From Polaribacter vadi (GTDB taxonomy: Bacteria > Bacteroidota > Bacteroidia > Flavobacteriales > Flavobacteriaceae), in assembly GCF_018861005.1 (NCBI RefSeq), contig NZ_JAHKQL010000026.1, forward strand, positions 1 through 64,000: a DNA stretch of 64,000 bases, written 5' to 3'. Of this stretch, positions 46,106 through 53,533 are shown one piece after another. Positions within the stretch are counted from its first letter, which is position 1. Each line of letters starts with the position of its first letter. A program made the position numbers and the translations under genes. The notes below the pieces were generated by a model. That model was not told the origin of the DNA, did not search any database, and saw only the letters and a list, made by a program, of their open reading frames with translations.

Positions 46106-46127
46106 TCTACGACGACGGTTTCGTAGA
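46106..46127. promoter_or_regulatory. LacI-like palindrome over the 3' end of lacI
   Basis: TCTACGA (46106-46112) and TCGTAGA (46121-46127) pair perfectly around a CG centre (8 of 11 pairs overall). The site overlaps the stop codon of the regulator gene. It shares the TTTCGT half-site with the operator at 47201-47218. It could instead act as a weak transcription-end hairpin. Confidence 0.45.
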
Positions 46128-47129
46128 TTCTCGTAACTTTAAATTGCTAGAAATAACGATTTTTTTAGGGCTGTAAACCTCAGTTTCTTTTTCTATTCTT
46201 TCTATTAAAAGTTCTACAGCTTGTTTACCCATTGTAAAACCATGTTGTGCTATTGTTGTGATAGATGGAGAAGAATATTCTGATATTAAACCATCAGTAA
46301 AGCCAATAACAGAGAAGTCTTTAGGTACATTTAGCCCCTTTTCTTTGGCTATTCTCATAGCATTTGCAGCATAGATCTCATTAACCGCAAAAACACCATC
46401 TATTTCTTGATTAAAAACAAATTCTATTTGTTTTCTTACATCACTATTTTCATCAATTTCAACAATTAAATTTTTATCTGTTTTTATATACTCTTCTATC
46501 AATGCTTTTTCATAACCTTGTCTTCTAAGAGTACCAACATTAACGTGTTTTGGAGTAGTAATTAAAGCTATTCTTTTTCTACCATTATCTAACAAGTGTT
46601 TGGTTGCTTTATAGCCTGCACCAACATCATCTACAACTACTTTATCACATAAAATATCATCTACAACTCTATCAAATAAAACTAAAGGAATTTCTTCTGA
46701 CACCAAGTCTGTAAAGTGCTTAAAATCCTTATTTTTTAAGGTTTCATTAGCTATAGAAACTATCAAACCATCTACACTACCATTAGATAAAACTTTTAAG
46801 GTTTCTACTTCTTTTGCATAAGATTCATTAGAAAAACAAACCATTATATGATAACCTTTTTCTATAGCACCTTCTTCTATACCCATAATAACAGTAGAGA
46901 AAAAATGGTGTACTATTTTAGGTAAAATAACCCCAATAACTTTTGTTTTCTGATTTCTTAATTGTAACGCTAAACTGTTTGGTTTGTAGTTATAAAGGTT
47001 TGCATAAGCTTGTATTTTGTCTTTTGTTTCTTTACTAATCTCATGGCTATCCTTTAATGCTTTAGAAACTGTAGATGTAGAAACCCCTAATTCTTTAGCT
47101 ATTGTTTTTATGGTAATTTTTTGCTTCAT
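46107..47129 (-). CDS. LacI-family transcriptional regulator of the alpha-glucan locus
   Basis: 340 residues. The N-terminal helix-turn-helix (TIKTIAKELGVSTSTVSKAL) and hinge helix (PNSLALQLRNQKT) precede a periplasmic-binding-protein-like effector domain (VIGVILPKIVHHFF..., DGVFAVNEIYAANA). It sits between the two arms of the locus and probably senses maltose or an oligosaccharide. Candidate operators with a central CG lie at 47201-47218 and 46106-46127. Whether it represses or activates cannot be read from the sequence. Confidence 0.92.
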   Translation of the reverse strand: MKQKITIKTIAKELGVSTSTVSKALKDSHEISKETKDKIQAYANLYNYKPNSLALQLRNQKTKVIGVILPKIVHHFFSTVIMGIEEGAIEKGYHIMVCFSNESYAKEVETLKVLSNGSVDGLIVSIANETLKNKDFKHFTDLVSEEIPLVLFDRVVDDILCDKVVVDDVGAGYKATKHLLDNGRKRIALITTPKHVNVGTLRRQGYEKALIEEYIKTDKNLIVEIDENSDVRKQIEFVFNQEIDGVFAVNEIYAANAMRIAKEKGLNVPKDFSVIGFTDGLISEYSSPSITTIAQHGFTMGKQAVELLIERIEKETEVYSPKKIVISSNLKLRESTKPSS

Positions 47130-47200
47130 TTCTTTTTAAAAAGACAATTTTAAGTGATAAATATTACTAATTTAATGATTTTCAATAAAAAAGTTGTTAA

Positions 47201-47218
47201 CACGAAACCGTTTTCGTG
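47201..47218. promoter_or_regulatory. LacI-type operator upstream of susC
   Basis: CACGAAACCGTTTTCGTG is an 18-bp palindrome about a central CG, with 8 of 9 pairs matching, as expected for LacI-family sites. It lies just upstream of the -33 element of the susC promoter. Confidence 0.7.
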
Positions 47219-47222
47219 ATTT

Positions 47223-47260
47223 TTATCATATTGATAACAGGCTTCTTGTTTCTATATTTA
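47223..47260 (+). promoter_or_regulatory. susC promoter with overlapping TTATCA-N3-TGATAA repeat
   Basis: TTG (47231-47233), a 19-base spacer and TATATTTA (47253-47260) form the promoter. The -33 TTG lies within the inverted repeat TTATCATATTGATAA (47223-47237), so a protein bound there would compete with or assist RNA polymerase. The ATG is at 47328. Confidence 0.6.
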
Positions 47261-47327
47261 CAATGTGGAATGTGAATTTATTGTTAAGTCGAAATCAAAT
47301 TTACAGTTATTATTTAACAAATTATAC

Positions 47328-50240
47328 ATGAAAAAATTTAAATTATTGTTAATTGGAATTCTTTTGACTTCATCATTTACAATGTTTGCGCAACAAACAA
47401 TTAATGGTGTTGTAAAAGAAAAAGCAACAGGTGAACCTTTGCCTGGTGTTAGTATATTGGTTAAAGGTACAACAAAAGGTACCCAAACCGATTTTGACGG
47501 AAACTTTTCTTTAGATAAAGTTAAAACAGGAGATACTTTAGTATTTCAGTATTTGGGTTATGCAGATCAAGAGCTTATTGTTGGTGCTGTTTTTAATCTT
47601 ACAATAGAACTTATTGAATCTTCTGAGCAATTGGATGAAATCGTTGTAGTTGGTTATGGTTCTATTAAAAAAGAAGATTTAACAGGTACAACAGATCTAT
47701 TAACTAGCGACGACTTTAATAAAGGACCAATTGTATCTGCACAATCTTTAATTAGTGGTAAAGTTGCAGGGGTAAATGTAATTGCAGGTTCTGGTGCTCC
47801 TGGAGATGGACAAACGATTAATATTCGTGGTACAGGTTCTTTATCTTTAACAAGCGAACCTCTTTATGTTATAGATGGTATTCCTTTAGATAATGGAGGA
47901 GTTGGTGGATCTAGAAATCCGTTAAACTTTATCAACCCAAATGATATTGAAACATTTGTAGTTTTAAAAGATGCTTCTTCTACTGCCATTTATGGTTCTA
48001 GAGCTGCAAATGGTGTAATTTTAATTACAACTAAAAAAGGTAAAGACAGAGAATTTAAATTCAATATTAGTTCTCAAACAACAGTTTATACGTTAAGAGA
48101 TAAAGTTGATGTTTTATCTGCTGATCAATTTAGTACATTAATTAATGATATTGGAACTCCTAATCAAATTGCTTTATTAGGTAATGCTAATACAGATTGG
48201 CAAGAAGAGATTTACACTACTGCAATTGGGCAAGACCATAACTTTAGTGCTTTAGGTAACCTTTATGGTGTACCAATGAGAGCTTCTTTAGGGTATTCTG
48301 AACACGAAGGTATTTTAAAAGGTGACAATTTAGCACGTACAACTGCTTCTATAAACTTATCTCCTTCTTTTTTAGATGATCATTTAAAAGTAGATCTTAA
48401 TGCAAAAGGAATGTACACAGAAAACGAATTTGCAAATAGAGATGCAATTGGTGGTGCAATTACTTTTGATCCTACACAAGCAGTTTTCGATTCAACTTCG
48501 CAATATGGTGGTTATTTTGCTTGGTTAGATGCAGGTACAGGAAACCAAAATAATTTGGCTCCTACAAACCCTGTGGCATTATTAGACTTAGTAGATGATT
48601 CTGCAGAAATTAGACGTTTAGTTGCAAACGCTAAAATAGATTATAAAATACACGGTTTAGAAGATTTAACTGCTACTATTAATGTTGGTTTTGATACTTC
48701 TAATAGCCATGGTAGAAAAGTTACTTCTGAATTAATACCAACTTCGGATGCAACCTTTAATGGTTCATTAACGAGTTTTATTCAAAAATCAGATAATAAA
48801 GTTTTTGATGCCTATTTAACATATACAAAAACTTTTAATGAAGCACACAACTTAACCGTAGTTGGTGGTCATGCTTATCAATCTTTTGAATATGACAATT
48901 ATAGTTTTGATAGTGAAGCTCAAGAAGATGGTAATACTTTCGAAGTTGTAGATAAATCTAAAAATGTATTATTGTCATATTTTAGTAGAGCAAATTACGA
49001 TTATAAAGGTAAATACTATTTAACTGCTACTTTAAGAGCAGATGCATCTTCTAAATTAAATCCTGATGATCGTTGGGGAATTTTCCCATCATTTGCAGCA
49101 GCTTGGAGTATTCATAAAGAAAGCTTTATGGAAGACTCTTTCTTTAATGAATTAAAATTAAGAGTTGGTTATGGAGAAATAGGTAATATTAATGGTTTAG
49201 GAGATTATCAATTTTTAACAAGATACCAAAGTAGTACAGATACTGCAAATTATCAATTTGGTAATGCTTTTTATCAAACTTTTAGACCAGAGCCTATCAA
49301 CAAAGATTTACGTTGGGAAGTAGGTAAAACATTTAACCTAGGTATAGACTTTGCTTTTCTTGACAGAAGAATTTCGGGTTCTGTAAATGCTTATATTAAA
49401 CAAACTAACGACCTTATTGCAAGTTCAATTGTAGATCCTTTTACAAATTTTGGAAATAGAATTAATGCTAACATTGGTAATATGGAAAACAGAGGTTTAG
49501 AATTCAACATAAATGCTACACCAATTAGAACTGATGATTTTGAATGGTCTGTTAATTATAACATTTCTTTAAACGATAATGAAATCACACAATTGTCTGT
49601 AGATCAACCTCAAGGAGGAATATCAACAGGTGTTGGTAATAATGTTCAAGTTCATAGAGAAGGACAAGCAGCTAATAGTTTTTTAGTATTTCAACAAGTT
49701 TATGATACTGATGGTAAGCCTTTAGAAGGTGTATTTGTTGATAGAAATAATGATAACACTATTAATGATGATGATAAATACATTAACGAAGATCCTTTTG
49801 CTGATGTTTTAATGGGCTTTAACACCAATATCAATTATAAAAATTGGGATTTATCTATACAAACTAGAGCAAGCTTTGGTAACTATATGTACAATGATGT
49901 TGCAGCAAACAGAGGTGTACAAATAAACGCAACAAATAACAACATATTATCAAACTTACACTCAGACTATTACAACAGTGGTTTTACTGTAATTAGTGAT
50001 AAAACTGCTTTAAGTGATCATTTTGTACAAGACGCATCTTTCTTTAAAATAGACAACATCTCACTTGGTTATACCTTAGATAAGCTTAAAAACACAACAT
50101 TTAGATTCTATGGATCTTTACAAAACGTGTTAATCATTACAGATTATGATGGTTTAGATCCAGAAATTAATTTAGGTATTGATAATAATTTTTACCCAAG
50201 ACCAAGATCTTTTGTCTTAGGTGCAAACATTAACTTTTAA
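47328..50240 (+). CDS. susC: SusC-like TonB-dependent outer-membrane receptor
   Basis: 970 residues from the ATG at 47328 that starts the signal peptide. Order: signal peptide, carboxypeptidase-regulatory-like beta domain (INGVVKEKATGEPLPGVSI), TonB box region (LDEIVVVGYGS), plug with SGKVAGVNVI and IRGTGSLSLTSEPLYVIDGI, then a 22-strand barrel ending in an aromatic residue (LGANINF). It imports maltodextrins across the outer membrane with energy from TonB-ExbBD. susD follows 10 bases later. Confidence 0.96.
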   Translation: MKKFKLLLIGILLTSSFTMFAQQTINGVVKEKATGEPLPGVSILVKGTTKGTQTDFDGNFSLDKVKTGDTLVFQYLGYADQELIVGAVFNLTIELIESSEQLDEIVVVGYGSIKKEDLTGTTDLLTSDDFNKGPIVSAQSLISGKVAGVNVIAGSGAPGDGQTINIRGTGSLSLTSEPLYVIDGIPLDNGGVGGSRNPLNFINPNDIETFVVLKDASSTAIYGSRAANGVILITTKKGKDREFKFNISSQTTVYTLRDKVDVLSADQFSTLINDIGTPNQIALLGNANTDWQEEIYTTAIGQDHNFSALGNLYGVPMRASLGYSEHEGILKGDNLARTTASINLSPSFLDDHLKVDLNAKGMYTENEFANRDAIGGAITFDPTQAVFDSTSQYGGYFAWLDAGTGNQNNLAPTNPVALLDLVDDSAEIRRLVANAKIDYKIHGLEDLTATINVGFDTSNSHGRKVTSELIPTSDATFNGSLTSFIQKSDNKVFDAYLTYTKTFNEAHNLTVVGGHAYQSFEYDNYSFDSEAQEDGNTFEVVDKSKNVLLSYFSRANYDYKGKYYLTATLRADASSKLNPDDRWGIFPSFAAAWSIHKESFMEDSFFNELKLRVGYGEIGNINGLGDYQFLTRYQSSTDTANYQFGNAFYQTFRPEPINKDLRWEVGKTFNLGIDFAFLDRRISGSVNAYIKQTNDLIASSIVDPFTNFGNRINANIGNMENRGLEFNINATPIRTDDFEWSVNYNISLNDNEITQLSVDQPQGGISTGVGNNVQVHREGQAANSFLVFQQVYDTDGKPLEGVFVDRNNDNTINDDDKYINEDPFADVLMGFNTNINYKNWDLSIQTRASFGNYMYNDVAANRGVQINATNNNILSNLHSDYYNSGFTVISDKTALSDHFVQDASFFKIDNISLGYTLDKLKNTTFRFYGSLQNVLIITDYDGLDPEINLGIDNNFYPRPRSFVLGANINF

Positions 50241-50250
50241 ATAAAAAATA

Positions 50251-52140
50251 ATGCAACAAAAATTTAAATATTTAATTGTAATCATGTTATTCTCTTTAGG
50301 AGTAATATCATGTCACGAAGACTTGAATCAATCTCCAATTGATCCAGATAGTTTTACAGAAGAAGATGTGTTTTCTAATGCAACAGATGCACAAGGTGCA
50401 CTTGCTAAATTATATGCAAGTTTAGCTCTAACAGGTCAACAAGGACCTTCAGGACAAGCAGATATCTCAGATATTGATGAAGGTTTTTCTCAATATTCAA
50501 GAATGTTATTCAACCTAAACGAATTAACTACAGATCATGCAGTTGTTGGTTGGGGAGATGCTGGTTTACCAGATTTACATGGTCAATATTGGTCTGGTAG
50601 TAACGATTTTACAGAAGCTATGTATTATAGATTAGCTCAAGAAGTATCTTTTTGTAATTCTTTTATAGACAATGCTGCTATTTTAACAGATACAGAAGTT
50701 GCTGCTTATATTGCAGAAGCTCGTTTTTTAAGAGCTTTTGCTTACTATAACTTAATGGACTTATATGGTAGTGTACCTTTAGTAACTAAAGTAACAACAG
50801 AATTACCTGAACAGGCTACAAGAATTGAATTGTTCAATTTTATTGAATCTGAATTGTTAGAAATTACAGATCAATTAAAACCAAGTGGTGCTAACGAGTA
50901 TGGTAGAGTAGATCAAGTTGCTGCATGGGCTTTATTGTCTAAATTATACTTAAATGCAGAAATTTTTACAGGTACTCCAAGATATGCAGAAGCTGTAACA
51001 TTTTCTAATAACGTAATGTCATCTAGTTATTCAATTAACACAAATGATGCAAATGGAAATGGAACTGCTTATGACGAGTTATTCTTAGCTGATAATGATG
51101 TAAATGGTGCTCAAAATGAATTTATTTTCACTTTAAATTTCGATGGTTTAAGATCACAAACTTATGGAGGATCAACTTTTTTAGTTCACGCTGCAATTGG
51201 TGGTAGTATGAATGCTACTGAGTTTGGTGTAAATGGTGGCTGGGGAGGCTTAAGAACTACAAAAAGTTTAGTAAATAAATTTGATGTAGATGTTACAACT
51301 CTTAATCCTAATCTAGGACCAGTAGCTAGTTGGGGTATTATTGGAGATTCTACTCCAAATGGTTGGAATGATCCTGATACAAAAATGTATGAAACAGGCA
51401 CAGATACTTATGCTATTTATGCGAATTTAACTCCAGGTGAATTAAAATTCAGAATGAATAATGATTGGGGTATTAATTATGGTGATGATAATACTGATGG
51501 TTCATTAGAAGCTGGTGGATCAAATATTCCTGTTTCAACAGCAGGCACTTATTACATCACTTTAGATTTAAATACCTTAACTTATGCAATAGAACCATTT
51601 GTTGGTGATAGCAGAGGAATGTTCTATAAAGACGGACAAACTTTAGAAATTGACGAAATACCAACTTTCGAAAACGGTTATGCTGTAACAAAGTTTAAAA
51701 ACTTAGACTCTAATGGTAATCAAGGTTCTGATGCTGCAGGAGATTTTGTAGATACAGATTTACCTTTAATTAGATTAGCAGAAATTTACTTAAACTACGC
51801 AGAAGCTGCTCTTAGAGGTGGTGGTGGTGATTTAGGTCTTGCTGTTACTAAAATTAACGAACTTAGAGAAAGAGCTTTTGGCAACTCTAGTGGTAACATA
51901 ACAAGTGGAGATTTAACTTTAGATTTTGTTTTAAACGAAAGATCTCGTGAATTATACTGGGAAGGACAAAGAAGAACTGATTTAGTAAGATATAACTATT
52001 TTACAACTGATGCTTATTTATGGCCTTTTAAAGGAGATTCTAAAGATGGTACAAGTGTAGAAGATTATAGAAATATTTTCCCTTTGCCAAATAATATTAT
52101 AACAACTAATCCTAATTTAACTCAAAATACAGGATACTAA
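50251..52140 (+). CDS. susD: SusD-like starch-binding lipoprotein with an inserted SusE-type module
   Basis: 629 residues, about 95 more than a typical SusD. The lipobox is GVISCH. TPR-like SusD helices are seen in AYIAEARFLRAFAYYNLMDLYGSVPLV, LIRLAEIYLNYAEA and FVLNERSRELYWEGQRRTDLVRY. Between NKFD and the usual D-x-R segment (GDSRGMFYKDG) sits an extra beta module, residues about 357-450, with WGIIGDS, GELKFRMNNDWG and NYGDDNTDGSLEAGG. This is closely similar to the three repeats of the adjacent SusE-like protein. The product probably caps SusC and binds maltodextrin; the insert likely adds a second glycan site (inference). Confidence 0.93.
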   Translation: MQQKFKYLIVIMLFSLGVISCHEDLNQSPIDPDSFTEEDVFSNATDAQGALAKLYASLALTGQQGPSGQADISDIDEGFSQYSRMLFNLNELTTDHAVVGWGDAGLPDLHGQYWSGSNDFTEAMYYRLAQEVSFCNSFIDNAAILTDTEVAAYIAEARFLRAFAYYNLMDLYGSVPLVTKVTTELPEQATRIELFNFIESELLEITDQLKPSGANEYGRVDQVAAWALLSKLYLNAEIFTGTPRYAEAVTFSNNVMSSSYSINTNDANGNGTAYDELFLADNDVNGAQNEFIFTLNFDGLRSQTYGGSTFLVHAAIGGSMNATEFGVNGGWGGLRTTKSLVNKFDVDVTTLNPNLGPVASWGIIGDSTPNGWNDPDTKMYETGTDTYAIYANLTPGELKFRMNNDWGINYGDDNTDGSLEAGGSNIPVSTAGTYYITLDLNTLTYAIEPFVGDSRGMFYKDGQTLEIDEIPTFENGYAVTKFKNLDSNGNQGSDAAGDFVDTDLPLIRLAEIYLNYAEAALRGGGGDLGLAVTKINELRERAFGNSSGNITSGDLTLDFVLNERSRELYWEGQRRTDLVRYNYFTTDAYLWPFKGDSKDGTSVEDYRNIFPLPNNIITTNPNLTQNTGY

Positions 52141-52151
52141 TAAATAAAGAC

Positions 52152-53471
52152 ATGAAAAAAATATTAAATTCATTATTCGCTCTAATTATTGTATCAATTG
52201 GTTTTACCAGTTGTGAGGATATTAGTGATCGAGTAATATTAAATGAAAACGTAGAAGCTACTACAGAACTTATTGTTGTAGAAACTACACCAATTGTACT
52301 TTTAGAAGCAAATCAAGATGACATTGCTTTGAATACGAATTGGGCAGAACCAGATTATGGTTTTAATGCAGCACCAACTTATAAAATTCTTGTTGATTTA
52401 GCTAGTGGAGATTTTAGCAATGCTACAACTATTGATGTTGGTGATGATTTAGAGAAATCTTTTGGTACTTTAGAGTTAAACTCAATTGCTTTAGGTTTAG
52501 GAGCAGAAGCAGATATGGCTTCAGATTTATCAATAAAATTACAAGGTTTTGTTGGTGGTCAATTATTAATTAATTCTGATGCAAAAACAATCAATGTAAC
52601 TCCATATTCTAGTATTTTAGATTTATCTACTACTTGGGGTGTTGTTGGTTCTGCAGCAAATGATTGGGGTGCAACTCCTGATTTACCTTTCTTTACTACA
52701 AGTGATTCTGGTGTTTTAGTAGCTTATGTAACTTTAATTGATGGTGAAATTAAATTCAGAGAAAATAACGATTGGACCAATAATTATGGTGATACTGGTG
52801 TAGATGGAACGTTAGATGCTGCTGGAGATAATATTGCTGTTACTGCTGGTTCTTATAAAATTCTTTTCAATTTAAACGACCTTACTTACACTATGGAAGA
52901 GTTTACAATAGGTATTGTAGGTTCTGCATATAATGATTGGGGTGCAACTCCAGATTACGCATTAACTTATGACCCTTATTCTGATCAATTTAGAGGAATT
53001 GTAAAACTAGAAGAAGGTGAAATGAAATTTAGAATAAATAATGATTGGGGAACTGCTTATGGTGCTGGTTCTGCTGGATTTCTAGACACTTCTGGAGGCA
53101 ATATTGCTACAATAGGAGGCAGATATATTGTTACTGTAAATTTAAATGATTTATCCTATTCTTTAGAAGCAATTGATAATATTTGGGGTCTTGTAGGTTC
53201 TGCTTATAATGATTGGGGAGCTACATCAGATGCAATTTTCACAAGAGATTGGTCTCAACCTAATGATGATATTTGGATTCTAAATAATGTTACTCTTTTA
53301 GACGGAGAATACAAATTCAGAGCAAATGAGGCTTGGGCTTTAAACTATGGTGATACTGGTTCAGATGGAACTTTAGATAATGGAGGTGATAATATTATAT
53401 CTGTTGCAGGTACTTACTCTTTTGTTTTAGATTTTACAGATCCAGACAACCCTATTTACACAATAAATTAA
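52152..53471 (+). CDS. SusE/SusF-like outer-membrane starch-binding lipoprotein
   Basis: 439 residues with a lipobox near FTSCED. An N-terminal SusE-type Ig-like domain (to about 155) is followed by three tandem starch-binding modules (about 160-250, 253-340, 343-439). Each has V/I-GSAxNDWGA, a GE(I/M/Y)KFR segment with an N-D-W pattern, and a C-terminal beta hairpin; the Trp residues are probable sugar platforms. It would hold alpha-glucan at the cell surface next to SusCD. It lies 11 bases after susD. A terminator-like hairpin follows at 53491. Confidence 0.9.
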   Translation: MKKILNSLFALIIVSIGFTSCEDISDRVILNENVEATTELIVVETTPIVLLEANQDDIALNTNWAEPDYGFNAAPTYKILVDLASGDFSNATTIDVGDDLEKSFGTLELNSIALGLGAEADMASDLSIKLQGFVGGQLLINSDAKTINVTPYSSILDLSTTWGVVGSAANDWGATPDLPFFTTSDSGVLVAYVTLIDGEIKFRENNDWTNNYGDTGVDGTLDAAGDNIAVTAGSYKILFNLNDLTYTMEEFTIGIVGSAYNDWGATPDYALTYDPYSDQFRGIVKLEEGEMKFRINNDWGTAYGAGSAGFLDTSGGNIATIGGRYIVTVNLNDLSYSLEAIDNIWGLVGSAYNDWGATSDAIFTRDWSQPNDDIWILNNVTLLDGEYKFRANEAWALNYGDTGSDGTLDNGGDNIISVAGTYSFVLDFTDPDNPIYTIN

Positions 53472-53490
53472 GTTTTTTTTTAACTTAACA

Positions 53491-53513
53491 AAGGCTACCA
53501 ATGGTAGCCTTTG
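53491..53513 (+). terminator. Hairpin between the susE-like and amylase genes
   Basis: AAAGGCTACC (53491-53500) pairs with GGTAGCCTTT (53504-53513) around a 3-base loop. The T run after it is short and broken, so partial read-through to the amylase gene is likely. Confidence 0.65.
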
Positions 53514-53533
53514 TGTTTTAAAATCGATACAAT

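Noticed and set aside
47265-47327. 21-residue extension of SusC
   Set aside because: The signal peptide begins at the ATG at 47328. The extension starts only 4 bases after the -7 box.
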